The notes beneath the pieces were generated by a model. That model did not search any database, was not told the origin of the DNA, and worked only from the letters and a program-made list of their open reading frames with translations. Below are positions 1 through 9,425 of a stretch of DNA of 64,000 nt, piece by piece. This DNA is from CAYVIB01 sp964451365 (GTDB lineage Bacteria; Pseudomonadota; Gammaproteobacteria; Pseudomonadales; Cellvibrionaceae), in assembly GCA_964451365.1 (NCBI GenBank), contig CAYVIB010000004.1:62001-126000 (forward strand), read 5' to 3'. The position numbers and the translations under genes are program-made. Every line of letters begins with the position of its first letter. Within the stretch, counting starts at the first letter, position 1.

Positions 1-96
1 CTCATCAAATATTCAGCTTCAAACGGGAACCTATCTCAATAATGTCGATGGCTTTCACAAGCAGGCCTCTGTAGACCATCGAACACTGAACGCGGG

Positions 97-1152
97 TCAA
101 TACACCCGCTTCGCGGCCTGGCTTCCGACCACATTGTACGGCGTGCGGAACTTCATGCGGTACGCGCTTGGCGTCAGCGTTGTGATCCGCTTGAACAATT
201 TGCGGAAAAAAGCCGGGTCTTCATAGCCGATCCGCAAAGCTATTTCATCGACGGACTTCGAACTGATTTCAAGTAACTGTTTTGCCTGCTCCACTCGAAT
301 GTGTTGAACATAATCCATTGGAGAAAGACCGGTGGCGTTTTTGAAGCGGCGCTTGAAACTCCTTTCCGCCAGACCGGAAGCCACCATCATCTGTTCAACC
401 GGATTGGGCTTCATCCAGTTTTGCTGTATCCACGCCTGGGCTTTAACCACCACGGCATCGCCATGCTGGATATTTTCCTCGAAGCGGGAATACGGCGCCT
501 GCCCTTCCGGATGCCAGTTCAGCAGGCAAAATTTCGCCACGGCATTGGCCGCCGCCGGGCCAGCGTAATGATTAATCAGATATAGCACCAGGTCGTGCCA
601 CGATGCCGACGCGCCGGACATAATAAGGCGGTTATCTTCGCCGGCAATGATCAATGTTTTTTCGATGCGGATATTTGCGCTCGGATATCCCTTGCGCAAG
701 GCATTTTCATACGCCCAGTGGCAGGTAACGGGCATATTATCCAGCAGTCCGGTTTCCATCAGGGGAAAGATGCCCGAGCAGGCGGAACAAAGTATGGCAC
801 CGTGTTGATACTGCGACTTGAGCCATTCCACCAGTTGGGAATAGCGTCCGTTTTGCCAGTCTCCATCAGGCAGGATCAGCGCGGGCACAATGATAACGTC
901 GGAGCGAAGAGTGTCGGCATAGGTGGCCTGGGGCGTAAAACGTATAGCGCTGGCGGTCGCAACCGGTGCCAGTGTGTCGCTGACCAGGGAGACGGAAAAT
1001 GGATTTTCGCCCCGGACAATGCCGTGATACAGATTGAAAACGTCGTAGACACTCATCAGCGTGGAAGCAGTCGCTTCGGGAATCAGCACCAGGCTGATAT
1101 TAATTGTCGACCGCTTCACGCCGGACGTTTTTGTCGCCGAAACAGTTTCCAT
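97..1152 (-). CDS. GlxA-family AraC-type transcriptional regulator
   Basis: Predicted DNA-binding regulator of 351 residues. Residues about 17-200 look like a DJ-1/PfpI amidotransferase-like sensor domain, with the nucleophile-elbow segment GAILCSACSGIF near residue 120. Residues about 245-335 form an AraC double helix-turn-helix (AERSFKRRFKNATG, then RIGYEDPAFFRKLFKR). The order and length match the GlxA/FtrA family, whose members usually sense small metabolites. The gene diverges from the methyltransferase gene with 129 bp between the starts, so it may control that gene; this is inference from position only. Start is an ATG at 1150-1152. Confidence 0.9.
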   Translation of the reverse strand: METVSATKTSGVKRSTINISLVLIPEATASTLMSVYDVFNLYHGIVRGENPFSVSLVSDTLAPVATASAIRFTPQATYADTLRSDVIIVPALILPDGDWQNGRYSQLVEWLKSQYQHGAILCSACSGIFPLMETGLLDNMPVTCHWAYENALRKGYPSANIRIEKTLIIAGEDNRLIMSGASASWHDLVLYLINHYAGPAAANAVAKFCLLNWHPEGQAPYSRFEENIQHGDAVVVKAQAWIQQNWMKPNPVEQMMVASGLAERSFKRRFKNATGLSPMDYVQHIRVEQAKQLLEISSKSVDEIALRIGYEDPAFFRKLFKRITTLTPSAYRMKFRTPYNVVGSQAAKRVY

Positions 1153-1269
1153 CTTTTTACATTTTTTTACGATTGGTTGGCAGGATCAACCCGGTTGTGG
1201 CAATTCTCCCTCTTATCCTTCACGGTCGCAAGCATTACTGTGCGCATGTCAAAACGACACTACAGTTAC

Positions 1270-1275
1270 AGGAGG
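1270..1275 (+). promoter_or_regulatory. Shine-Dalgarno AGGAGG deciding a TTG start
   Basis: AGGAGG lies 6 nt before a TTG at 1282-1284, in frame with the methyltransferase. The open frame runs much further upstream (to 595), but that part is antisense to the AraC regulator. The strong ribosome-binding site therefore fixes the real start at the TTG. Confidence 0.8.
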
Positions 1276-1281
1276 TTTACT

Positions 1282-2355
1282 TTGACACACGCAACTCAAA
1301 AAATCGACGAAGAGAAACTGCACGATTTTTTAATGCAGATTATGACGGACCTGGCCGCGTGCTCGGCGGGTTTTATGACAAACATCGGCCATAAACTGGG
1401 GCTCTACAAAGCCATGGCCGGCGCCGGTTATCTCACTTCCGGGCAATTGGCGCAGCGCGCGCAATGTGGCGAACGATACACGCGGGAATGGTTGAACAGC
1501 CAGGCCGCGGGTGGCTATGTTGAATACCGACCGGAAGACAAGACTTATTACCTGCCGCCGGAACAGGCCCTGGTACTGGCGGACGAAAGCGGCCCCTGCT
1601 TTTTTCCACCAGCACTGGAGGTTTCCGCGTCCATGTGGTTTGACGAGGAAAAAATACTGGATGCATTCCGCACCGGCAAAGGTATTCCCTGGGGCGAACA
1701 CAGCGGACGCCTGTTTTGTGGCGTCGCGGCGTTTTTCCGTAGCGGCTACCAGGCCAACCTGGTGGCCAACTGGCTACCGGCAATAGACGGTGCAATTGAA
1801 AAACTCGAAGCCGGCGCCAGGGTAGCCGATGTCGGCTGCGGTCACGGTCACTCCACGATTATTATGGCCAGGGAATTTCCAAATTCGAAATTTTATGGCT
1901 ACGACTATCACGCGGAATCCATCGAAGCCGCTCGACAGAACGCACTGAAGGAAGGCGTTGCCGACCGGGTGGAATTTCACGTATCGGACGTTAAATCGAT
2001 TCCGGACAAACAGTTCGACCTGATCTGCTTTTTCGATTGCCTGCACGACCTGGGCGATCCGGTGGGCGCCGCCTCGCGCGCATCACATGTGCTGGCGGAA
2101 GACGGCCGCGTGATGCTGGTGGAACCCTTCGCCAATGACAAGGTGGAAGACAACCTGAATGTCGTCGGCAGGATTTACTATTCCGGTTCCACAACCTTGT
2201 GCTGCGCGCACTCCCTCTCGGAAGAGGTGGGCCTGGCATTGGGTGCCCAGGCGGGAGAACACAGGTTGGCGGAAGTTTTACGCGATGGCGGTTTCAGGCA
2301 TTTCCGGCGCGCGACCGAAACGCCGACCAATATGATTTTCGAAGCACGGAAGTAG
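1282..2355 (+). CDS. class I SAM-dependent methyltransferase with N-terminal winged-helix region
   Basis: Predicted small-molecule methyltransferase of 357 residues when started at the TTG behind AGGAGG. The N-terminal 100 or so residues are helical and resemble the winged-helix/dimerisation domain of O-methyltransferases. The SAM-binding motif I is VADVGCGHGHS near residue 180, followed by the acidic YGYDYH after strand 2. A post-motif LICFFDCLHDLG and a VMLVEPF segment complete the Rossmann fold. Related proteins are annotated as methyltransferase-domain (Methyltransf_25/12-like) proteins of unknown substrate. It is divergent from the GlxA-type regulator, which may govern it. It ends 66 bp from the convergent DUF748 gene, with a hairpin between them. 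Confidence 0.82.
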   Translation: MTHATQKIDEEKLHDFLMQIMTDLAACSAGFMTNIGHKLGLYKAMAGAGYLTSGQLAQRAQCGERYTREWLNSQAAGGYVEYRPEDKTYYLPPEQALVLADESGPCFFPPALEVSASMWFDEEKILDAFRTGKGIPWGEHSGRLFCGVAAFFRSGYQANLVANWLPAIDGAIEKLEAGARVADVGCGHGHSTIIMAREFPNSKFYGYDYHAESIEAARQNALKEGVADRVEFHVSDVKSIPDKQFDLICFFDCLHDLGDPVGAASRASHVLAEDGRVMLVEPFANDKVEDNLNVVGRIYYSGSTTLCCAHSLSEEVGLALGAQAGEHRLAEVLRDGGFRHFRRATETPTNMIFEARK

Positions 2356-2372
2356 CACGCGGCACTCCTGTA

Positions 2373-2410
2373 GGGCGGGTAGCGACGTGTCGGACTATCG
2401 CTACCCACCC
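2373..2410. repeat. inverted repeat between convergent genes
   Basis: GGGCGGGTAGCGA (2373-2385) pairs with TCGCTACCCACCC (2398-2410) with a single mismatch and a 12-nt loop. It sits between the stop codons of two convergent genes. No T-run follows on either strand, so a REP-like element or a Rho-type stall site is as likely as an intrinsic terminator. Confidence 0.6.
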
Positions 2411-2420
2411 CACTGGATCA

Positions 2421-3536
2421 TTAACTTTCCTCGTCTTCCTTTTTATTTTCCTCGTCCCCGGTTAATGATGTAACCTGTTCAAAGTTCGATTCCACCGCAT
2501 CGATAAACGCATTTTTGATCAGGCCGAAAAAAGCCTGTACGCTGCTGATTTCAGTTTCCGATATTGTGCCTTCGATATTGACTTCCGTTGCCACTTTGTC
2601 GGTTTTGGGACTGGTCAGCAATGCCTGGAAAAAGCCGAGTACACCCTCCCACGCCAGTTGCAGGGGATTGTCGTTCTGCCTTTCAACATCCTGTCTCCAG
2701 CTCATAATATTAACGTCTTCGAAAAGCGGTTTGATGTAGCCGGAAAGCCTGCCGTTTTCCGCCTTCAGTTCAACAAACAGTTCCCCTTTCCCGCTTGCGA
2801 AATCAATATTGCCGTATGCCTTGGCAAAGTCGTTGATATGTTGCAACGCTATTTTTCGCACTTCCGAAGCAAACAAAAAATCATCAAAATTGAAAGGGTC
2901 GAATTCAGCGCTGGCGGATATCGGCGCGTTCTCCAGGATAATGCCGTTGACATCGGCGGTGGCAACCCGTTCGCCGTTCCTGTCCTTGACATTGGTGAGA
3001 TTGGTTACTCTGGCATCTATATTCCTTGCATAGACATTGACTTTCGGGTCTGTATCGAAATTCTGGAACGTGATCGAGCCATTGGATATCTCCAGTTCGT
3101 GCAGTGTCGTCGGCAAAGTCTCTTCAAACACTCGCAACCAGTTTGTGCCTTTACCGGTTTGTCTATTCTGCTCCTGCTCGGCATCAAGGAAGTTTACTTC
3201 CGGGTCCACCAGTCGCGCGCTGACCAGAATCTCCCCTTCGATCAGCGCGTCCCAGCTTAGCGCAATAAAAAATGAATCCACATAAAAGAACGGGATCTCG
3301 GAATTTCCTTCCTTGCGATACATATAAACGTCCCGCAGCGCGTAAGAACCTCTCAGCAAATTAACGTCGACATCCTCAACATGGCCCTGATAGTCGCCCA
3401 TGTCGCGCAACACATTATCATTCAGGTAATTTTTTATCAGGTAAGGCGCGGCAACGTAAACGGCCATCACCAATATCAACACAAATACCGCCGCGACCAG
3501 AATCCGGCGCTGGTACCTCAAGGGAAAGTGAACCAT
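2421..3536 (-). CDS. DUF748 / AsmA-like membrane-anchored protein
   Basis: Protein of 371 residues with one N-terminal membrane segment (ILVAAVFVLILVMAVYVAAP, about residues 12-31) followed by a periplasmic domain. The pattern after the anchor (DVDVNLLRGSYALRDVYM, then LVDPEVNFLDAE and LEISNGSITFQNF) is typical of DUF748 proteins, which belong to the AsmA-like group now linked to phospholipid transport between membranes. The open frame extends 72 codons further upstream, but the ATG at 3534-3536 directly precedes a normal signal-anchor, so it was chosen. The C-terminus is acidic. It diverges from mlaA across 265 bp, which strengthens a lipid-homeostasis role by context. Confidence 0.8.
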   Translation of the reverse strand: MVHFPLRYQRRILVAAVFVLILVMAVYVAAPYLIKNYLNDNVLRDMGDYQGHVEDVDVNLLRGSYALRDVYMYRKEGNSEIPFFYVDSFFIALSWDALIEGEILVSARLVDPEVNFLDAEQEQNRQTGKGTNWLRVFEETLPTTLHELEISNGSITFQNFDTDPKVNVYARNIDARVTNLTNVKDRNGERVATADVNGIILENAPISASAEFDPFNFDDFLFASEVRKIALQHINDFAKAYGNIDFASGKGELFVELKAENGRLSGYIKPLFEDVNIMSWRQDVERQNDNPLQLAWEGVLGFFQALLTSPKTDKVATEVNIEGTISETEISSVQAFFGLIKNAFIDAVESNFEQVTSLTGDEENKKEDEES

Positions 3537-3801
3537 AACATGACAGTCCGGCAAAAGGATGGATGTGAAGATGTTACAAACGCTGTGCCAAAAATTTACC
3601 CGGAAACGGGAATTATCCCCTTCACCCAGCCGGCACTCACTCAGGGGCGTTGGACGGCGCGACTTTGCGGCGTAAATTCGTTGGACGCCATACTGGCACG
3701 GAAAATGCCAGCCACAGGAAGGAATTATTCGAGATAATCCGAGAAAAAACACGAACCTTGCGCATTCGGGAAAAAATCACACCGGATAAAAGGTAACTTC
3801 A

Positions 3802-4626
3802 ATGTCACTGTTTCCGGCAAAACCGTCGTTTATCGTTATCATCGCATTAATGACAACCGCTTGTGCCTCAACCGAAGAAAGAGCCGGGGGCGAACCGGGT
3901 CCCTATGAAGCCAACCGCGAGGAAATCTATTCCGAGCCGACGGTTGTTTCTTATGAGGAGTATAAAGATCCGCTGCAAGCGATAAACCGTCCCATATTTA
4001 AATTTAACGATGTGGTGTATCGGTATTTGCTGTCCCCCGTCAGCAAAGGCTACCAGAAAGTGATGCCGGATCCGGTCGGCAACAGCGTCAGCAATTTTTT
4101 TTCCAATCTTCGCGAACCATTGTTTTCATTAAACAATCTCTTCCAGGGCAAGCCGCGCGAATCGGGAACGAGCCTGTTGCGCTTTGTCGTAAACTCCACG
4201 GTGGGCCTGCTGGGCTTGTTCGACCCGGCCGAGTCCTGGTGGGAAATTGACAAAGAGGACACGGATTTTGGCGATACACTGGCCCACTACGGCGTGGGTT
4301 ACGGCGCTTATCTCGTGTTGCCGTTACTGGGGCCAAGTGACCTGCGCGACGGCACTTCAAAAATATTCAACTGGTATGCGCACCCGCTAAATGCCGTCGA
4401 CCACGACCGGACCAAGAAGACGTTAATATACTATGAAAATTTTCATGATCTCGCTCCCGATTTAAGCCAGTACCCGAAGGTGGTGGTGGACCGCGAGGAC
4501 CCGTATATTTTCTTCCGCAACTTTTACTTGCAAAACATTATGCGCGACGCCGAAACCGTTCAGGACGACCGCGTTCAGGAAGACCAAAAGGAACCCGAAA
4601 ACGACGAAGACACGACTCAACAATGA
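3802..4626 (+). CDS. mlaA: MlaA (VacJ) family outer-membrane lipoprotein
   Basis: Lipoprotein of 274 residues. The lipobox is MTTAC with Cys21 as the lipidated residue. The body carries the MlaA/VacJ signature: DPLQAINRPIFKFND near the N-terminus, FFSNLREPLFSLNNLFQGK, and a segment for the amphipathic ring (LGLFDPAES, DTLAHYGVGYGAYLVLPLLG). MlaA removes mislocalised phospholipid from the outer leaflet of the outer membrane. The C-terminal 25 residues are acidic and low in complexity. The stop overlaps the next start as ATGA (4623-4626), so it is translationally coupled to an RND transporter rather than to the usual mla ABC operon. Confidence 0.93.
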   Translation: MSLFPAKPSFIVIIALMTTACASTEERAGGEPGPYEANREEIYSEPTVVSYEEYKDPLQAINRPIFKFNDVVYRYLLSPVSKGYQKVMPDPVGNSVSNFFSNLREPLFSLNNLFQGKPRESGTSLLRFVVNSTVGLLGLFDPAESWWEIDKEDTDFGDTLAHYGVGYGAYLVLPLLGPSDLRDGTSKIFNWYAHPLNAVDHDRTKKTLIYYENFHDLAPDLSQYPKVVVDREDPYIFFRNFYLQNIMRDAETVQDDRVQEDQKEPENDEDTTQQ

Positions 4627-7040
4627 AACACCTGTCGCCGAAACTTGTTTCGTCCATGATAATAGCGCTGTTTATCGCTCTTGGCGCCCTCTTCGCCTGG
4701 CAGGCCACCCGGTTCGAAATCGACGCCTCGGCGGATACCCTCCTGGTCAGGGATAACAAGGACTACCTTATTACCCAGCAGGCCAACCAGCGCTACTCAC
4801 CCAGCGAATTTGTTTTGATCGCGTTCCGACCGCAAAGCGGCAATATCTTTTCCAGGGAAACATTTTCAATTGTCCAGGATATTTCGAGCCGGGTTGCGAA
4901 GCTGGAGCGGGTGGAATCGGTGCGCAGCATTCTTAACGTGCCAATTTTTACCGGACTTGAGACGCTCACAACCAACATCACGCCCGAGTCCCTCACTTGG
5001 GAAAGCCAGCAATACAGCGGCGGGGAAATGAAAAAAATGCTGGCCGAACACCCCCTGTATGAAGGCCTGCTCATTAATGACCGACAAACCGCGCTGGCGA
5101 TGCAGGTGGTTTTCAAGTCCGATCCTGAACTGGAAAAACTGCAGTCGCGGATTGTCGATATCAAATCCCATATTCTGTCCCGGGAACTGACGGACGAGGA
5201 AGAGAAAAAACTGGAAGCCCTTCAGGCCCGGCAGGACCGGATCAACAAAAAGCTTGGCCAGGTTCGCGCGGAGGAAATCGACCGGATCCGTGAGGTCGTA
5301 AGTACACACAGTGATGCTGGAGAGTTTTTTCTCGGCGGCGCCAATCTGCTGGCGGATCAGTTAATCAGCATTATCAGGAGCGACCTGATCCTGTTTGGCT
5401 CGGTTATCAGCATAATCGTCTGTGCGATTCTTTTTTTCCTTTTCCGAAAACTGCGCTGGGTTATTCTGCCTATGGCGTGTTGCGCGATAAGTGTTATTTT
5501 CACCCTCGGGTTGTTGGGAATGTTGGGACTGAAGGTGACGGTGATCTCCGCCAACGTGATTGCCTTGCAGATTATCCTGACCCTGGCGCTGATCGTTCAC
5601 CTGATCGTTCGATACCAGGAGCTGCAGACCAATGCGGATTACGATTCCCAACAGACACTGGTTTGGGATACGGTAAAGTCGAAGGTGAAGCCGAGTTTTT
5701 ACGCCGGCTTCACCACGGCCATCGGTTTCGGTTCGCTGATATTCAGCGGTATCCAACCGGTAATCAGTTTCGGCTGGATGATGGTGGTTGCGTTGGCGGT
5801 TACCCTGCTGGTCAGCCTGATACTGTTCCCGGCATGTCTGGTGGCATTGTTGCGCATACCGCCTGAACCGAGCGAGCACCGTTTGATTCTGAAAGGAATG
5901 AATGCCGGCGCCACCACGGTGGAACGCGCGCCGCGCGCCATTATTTGGTTATCGTTTGCGTTACTGGTCGCCGGTGTAATCGGCTGCTTCCGCCTGACAG
6001 CGGAAAACAGCTTCCTGAACTACTTCAGCGAATCCACCGATGTCTATCGCGAACTCTCATTCATCGACAAGCACTTCGGCGGTTCAACTCCGTTGGATAT
6101 CCTGTACACTATTCCCGAAAACCAAAAGCAGGCTGACCTGGTGATGACGGCCGAGGCGGTACAGACCGTCAGCGAAATTCACAACGTGCTGCGGGAAAAG
6201 GAAGCGGTTGGCAATATCACTTCCATCAGTGATTTCACGCGCATCGCCAAAGTGGTACGGGAGAAGCCGTTTACCGAATATGAGCTGACGGTTTTTTACG
6301 AATCCCTGGACAAGAGCCTGCGCCAGGATCTATTCGGCGCCTACTTTTCACCGGAGAAAAATCAGGTGCGCATTAGCGCCCGTATCCAGGACACGACAGA
6401 AAATCTCGATCGTTCCCAACTGCTGGAATCCATTCAACAGGATATTGCCGATCTCGGTGTCGAAAAGGAAAATTTTACCCTGACCAATCTTTTTGTGTTG
6501 TATGAAGATATCCTCTCGCGCCTGGTTAATTCCCAGTTCCTGACTCTCGCCATCGTTTACGCGGCAATGGCCGTGATTCTGGTAATCATTTTTAAGTCCG
6601 TGAAAATTGCGTTGATCTGTCTGGTGCCCAATGTCATCACCACCGCCGCCATTATGGGCACCATGGGCTGGGCCGCGATTCCGCTCGATCTGATGACCAT
6701 GACGATAGCCGCGGTGGCAATGGGTATTTCGGTGGACGATACCATTCACTACGTTCACCGTTACCTGGAGGAAGAAAAAGAAGAGGCATCGCAGGCGGTG
6801 CGCAACACGCACCTGTCGGTGGGTTTTGCCGTGATTTATACGACGGTCATTATCATCGTCGGGTTTTCCGCGTTGGTATTCTCGGATTTTGTTCCCAGTA
6901 TTTTATTCGGTGCATTAACTGGCGTCGCGATGATTATTGCGCTGGTAACAGATATTACCATTCTGCCCGTACTGTTGCGGCGCTATATCAGCGGTTTAAA
7001 AGGTGACACCGTGGAACAGGATTTGCTCCGGAAGCAATAG
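4623..7040 (+). CDS. MMPL/RND-family transporter
   Basis: Inner-membrane protein of 805 residues with the two-repeat RND layout. A first TM (about residues 9-27) is followed by a large periplasmic loop containing a charged coiled segment (LTDEEEKKLEALQARQ). A block of five or six TMs covers about residues 250-420. A second TM near 440 leads into a second periplasmic loop, and the final TM block covers about 640-790. The motif GISVDDTIHYVHRY near residue 702 contains the acidic residues used for proton coupling in MMPL-type proteins. Such short RND proteins move lipids or hopanoids. Coupling to mlaA suggests lipid trafficking; the substrate is unknown. Confidence 0.88.
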   Translation: MKHLSPKLVSSMIIALFIALGALFAWQATRFEIDASADTLLVRDNKDYLITQQANQRYSPSEFVLIAFRPQSGNIFSRETFSIVQDISSRVAKLERVESVRSILNVPIFTGLETLTTNITPESLTWESQQYSGGEMKKMLAEHPLYEGLLINDRQTALAMQVVFKSDPELEKLQSRIVDIKSHILSRELTDEEEKKLEALQARQDRINKKLGQVRAEEIDRIREVVSTHSDAGEFFLGGANLLADQLISIIRSDLILFGSVISIIVCAILFFLFRKLRWVILPMACCAISVIFTLGLLGMLGLKVTVISANVIALQIILTLALIVHLIVRYQELQTNADYDSQQTLVWDTVKSKVKPSFYAGFTTAIGFGSLIFSGIQPVISFGWMMVVALAVTLLVSLILFPACLVALLRIPPEPSEHRLILKGMNAGATTVERAPRAIIWLSFALLVAGVIGCFRLTAENSFLNYFSESTDVYRELSFIDKHFGGSTPLDILYTIPENQKQADLVMTAEAVQTVSEIHNVLREKEAVGNITSISDFTRIAKVVREKPFTEYELTVFYESLDKSLRQDLFGAYFSPEKNQVRISARIQDTTENLDRSQLLESIQQDIADLGVEKENFTLTNLFVLYEDILSRLVNSQFLTLAIVYAAMAVILVIIFKSVKIALICLVPNVITTAAIMGTMGWAAIPLDLMTMTIAAVAMGISVDDTIHYVHRYLEEEKEEASQAVRNTHLSVGFAVIYTTVIIIVGFSALVFSDFVPSILFGALTGVAMIIALVTDITILPVLLRRYISGLKGDTVEQDLLRKQ

Positions 7041-7064
7041 GCAATCAGCACGGGAGATTGTGTT

Positions 7065-7319
7065 ATGGCAAAAAATCACGGTGCCAATATTAAAGATGAT
7101 GAACGCTACGAAAAACTGCGCGAAAAGGGAATGAGCAAAGGCAAGGCGGCGCGTATTGTCAATACACCGCGTAAAGAGGCCGGGAAGCGTGGAGGCAGTT
7201 CATCCCGATACGAGGAGTGGTCGAAGGATGATCTTTACCATAAGGCCGCGGAAGTGGGAATCTCCCGGCGCTCTTCGATGAACAAGAACCAATTGATTGA
7301 TGCGTTGAGGAATCATTAG
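7065..7319 (+). CDS. small DUF7218 / Rho-N-like protein
   Basis: Basic 84-residue protein. The N-terminal half (ERYEKLREKGMSKGKAARI) is followed by a Gly/Ser/Arg linker and a C-terminal SAP/Rho-N-like helical hairpin (SKDDLYHKAAEVGISRRS, then MNKNQLIDALRNH). Proteins of this shape are common in Proteobacteria and Actinobacteria as conserved hypotheticals; nucleic-acid binding is likely from the Rho-N-like part but unproven. It has its own GGGAG-like ribosome-binding site 24 bp after the RND transporter and may be co-transcribed with it. Confidence 0.8.
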   Translation: MAKNHGANIKDDERYEKLREKGMSKGKAARIVNTPRKEAGKRGGSSSRYEEWSKDDLYHKAAEVGISRRSSMNKNQLIDALRNH

Positions 7320-7339
7320 AACAGTTACGAAATTGTAGC

Positions 7340-7395
7340 TTGGGGTGCAAACCCCAACGACATCCCGGCAACATTTGTTGGGGTTTGCACCCCAA
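7340..7395. repeat. 19-bp perfect inverted repeat
   Basis: TTGGGGTGCAAACCCCAAC (7340-7358) is perfectly repeated in inverse orientation at 7377-7395, with an 18-nt spacer. Each arm is itself nearly palindromic (TTGGGG...CCCCAA), so several alternative cruciforms can form. It lies in the 275-bp gap between the DUF7218-like gene and the TPP-enzyme operon. No T-run follows, so it looks like a REP/BIME-like intergenic element rather than a classic terminator. Confidence 0.75.
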
Positions 7396-7594
7396 CCTAT
7401 CGTGTGGTGGATATTGGATCCTACATTGGCTTTGCCGGTAAATATTACATCGTCCGCCTGTAATCCCTACCGCCAAAACCATTAAACCTTTGTAATTTCC
7501 GCCTTTTCGTCCCGAATCCGCCTCCTTGCCACTGGTATAAATACTGCTTTTTCAGTCTTTATACGTATATCCATGCAACGATGGAGGCGACATC

Positions 7595-9424
7595 ATGAGC
7601 GCATCGGTGAGCGATTTTTTAATTGAGCGATTATCCGACTGGGGTGTGCAGCGCATCTACGGTTATCCCGGCGACGGTATTAACGGCATCATGGGCGCTT
7701 TGGCAAGAGCGCAGGACAAAATCCAGTTCGTGCAAACGCGCCACGAGGAAATGGCGGCGTTCATGGCTTGCGCACACGCCAAATTTACCGGCGAAACGGG
7801 TGTTTGTCTCGCGACATCCGGCCCCGGCGCCATCCATTTACTGAACGGTTTGTATGATGCCCAACTCGATCACCAGCCGGTGGTGGCGATTGTAGGGCAG
7901 CAGGCCCGCAGTGCGCTGGGCAGTTCCTATCAACAGGAGGTGGATCTGGTCACGCTGTTCAAGGATGTTGCGCATGAATTCGTCCAGATGGTGACTTTAC
8001 CGGCGCAACTGCGCCATGTGGTGGACCGCGCGATGCGTGTCTCGCAGGCAATGCGCACGGTAACCTGCATCATCGTTCCCAACGACCTTCAGGAACTGGA
8101 CGCGGTTATCTCGCCACCGCGCAGGCACGGCACGGTGTTCTCCGGAATAGGCTATGCCAAACCCCGGGTGGTGCCGCAAGAGGAGGACCTTCGACGGGCG
8201 GCGGACATTCTCAATTCCGGCAACAAAATCGCGATGCTGGTGGGCGCCGGCGCGCTGGGAGCGACCGATGAAGTAATGGTAACCGCCGAACAACTCGGCG
8301 CGGGCGTGGCGAAAGCGCTACTGGGAAAAACCGTTATCTCCGACGAGCTGCCATATGTCACCGGCTCAATCGGCCTACTGGGTACCGAGCCCAGTTGGGA
8401 GCTGATGAAAAACTGCGACACACTGCTGATGATTGGATCCAGCTTCCCTTACGCGGAATTTCTGCCGGAAGAAGGTTCCGCCCGGGGTGTGCAGATCGAT
8501 ATCGATCCGCGCATGATCAACATGCGTTACCCGATGGAGGTGGGTTTGGTGGGCGATTCCTCCGCCACGTTACGGGAGCTGCTGCCCTTCCTGGCACGCA
8601 AGGAGGACCGTTCCTGGCAGGAACAGGTTATGAACAATGTCAGCAAATGGTGGGAAACGCTGGAAGCGCGGGCGATGAAATCCGCCGATCCTATCAACCC
8701 CCAACGGCTGTTCTGGGAACTGTCGCCCTACCTGCAGGATAACTGCGTTATCACCTCGGATTCCGGCTCCGCCGCCAATTGGTATGCACGCGACCTGAAA
8801 GTGAAGCCGACGATGAAGGCCACGCTGTCCGGCGGGCTGGCCACCATGGGCCCCGGCATCCCCTACGCCATCGCCGCCAAATTCACCCATCCCGACCGTC
8901 CGGTGATTGCGCTCGTAGGCGATGGCGCCATGCAGATGAACGGCAACGGGGAGCTGGTCACCATCAAAAAATACTGGCAGAGCTGGAAGGACCCGCGCCT
9001 GATTATGGTGGTACTGAACAACCGCGACCTGAACCAGGTGACCTGGGAGCAGCGGGTCATGGAGGGTGACCCGAAATTCGAAGCCTCGCAGGACATTCCC
9101 GACTTCCCCTATGCCAGCTACGCCGAAATGCTCGGTTTCGAAGGCATACGCTTGAATAGCCCCGACGGTATCGTCGATGCGTATCGGCGCGCCTTCAGCG
9201 CCAATCGGCCGGTGCTGATCGAAGCCTACACCGATCCGAACGTACCCCCGATACCGCCCCACTTTACCTTCGAACAGATCAAAAAATTCACCTCGTCCAT
9301 TATCAAAGGGGACCCGGACGCGGCCGGCGTGATCGGCTCGTCATTCAAGGATGTCGTCAGTGGCATGTTCAGCGGCAGGCGCAGCCGGAAAGAATCCGAA
9401 AAAGAAAAAGAAAAAGACGAGTAA
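7595..9424 (+). CDS. thiamine-pyrophosphate-requiring enzyme (acetolactate synthase / pyruvate oxidase-like)
   Basis: Protein of 609 residues with the three-domain layout of the POX/AHAS family. The N-terminal PYR domain has the activating glutamate in QTRHEEMAAF (Glu51) and the TSGPGAIHLLNGLYDA segment. A central Rossmann domain follows (about 190-330). The C-terminal PP domain has the TPP/Mg motif GDGAMQMNGNGELVT ending in VVLNNRDLNQ (about residues 440-480). The last 20 residues are highly charged. The family decarboxylates 2-keto acids; the substrate here is not evident. GGAGG 7 nt before the ATG supports the start. It heads a four-gene run with the next gene 1 nt downstream. Confidence 0.88.
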   Translation: MSASVSDFLIERLSDWGVQRIYGYPGDGINGIMGALARAQDKIQFVQTRHEEMAAFMACAHAKFTGETGVCLATSGPGAIHLLNGLYDAQLDHQPVVAIVGQQARSALGSSYQQEVDLVTLFKDVAHEFVQMVTLPAQLRHVVDRAMRVSQAMRTVTCIIVPNDLQELDAVISPPRRHGTVFSGIGYAKPRVVPQEEDLRRAADILNSGNKIAMLVGAGALGATDEVMVTAEQLGAGVAKALLGKTVISDELPYVTGSIGLLGTEPSWELMKNCDTLLMIGSSFPYAEFLPEEGSARGVQIDIDPRMINMRYPMEVGLVGDSSATLRELLPFLARKEDRSWQEQVMNNVSKWWETLEARAMKSADPINPQRLFWELSPYLQDNCVITSDSGSAANWYARDLKVKPTMKATLSGGLATMGPGIPYAIAAKFTHPDRPVIALVGDGAMQMNGNGELVTIKKYWQSWKDPRLIMVVLNNRDLNQVTWEQRVMEGDPKFEASQDIPDFPYASYAEMLGFEGIRLNSPDGIVDAYRRAFSANRPVLIEAYTDPNVPPIPPHFTFEQIKKFTSSIIKGDPDAAGVIGSSFKDVVSGMFSGRRSRKESEKEKEKDE

Positions 9425-9425
9425 C

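Noticed and set aside
595..1281. Upstream extension of the methyltransferase frame (586 codons in total)
   Set aside because: It is antisense to the AraC regulator and the strong AGGAGG before TTG at 1282 marks the start.
7340..7395. Intrinsic terminator
   Set aside because: No T-run follows the repeat on either strand; an intergenic repeat is the safer call.
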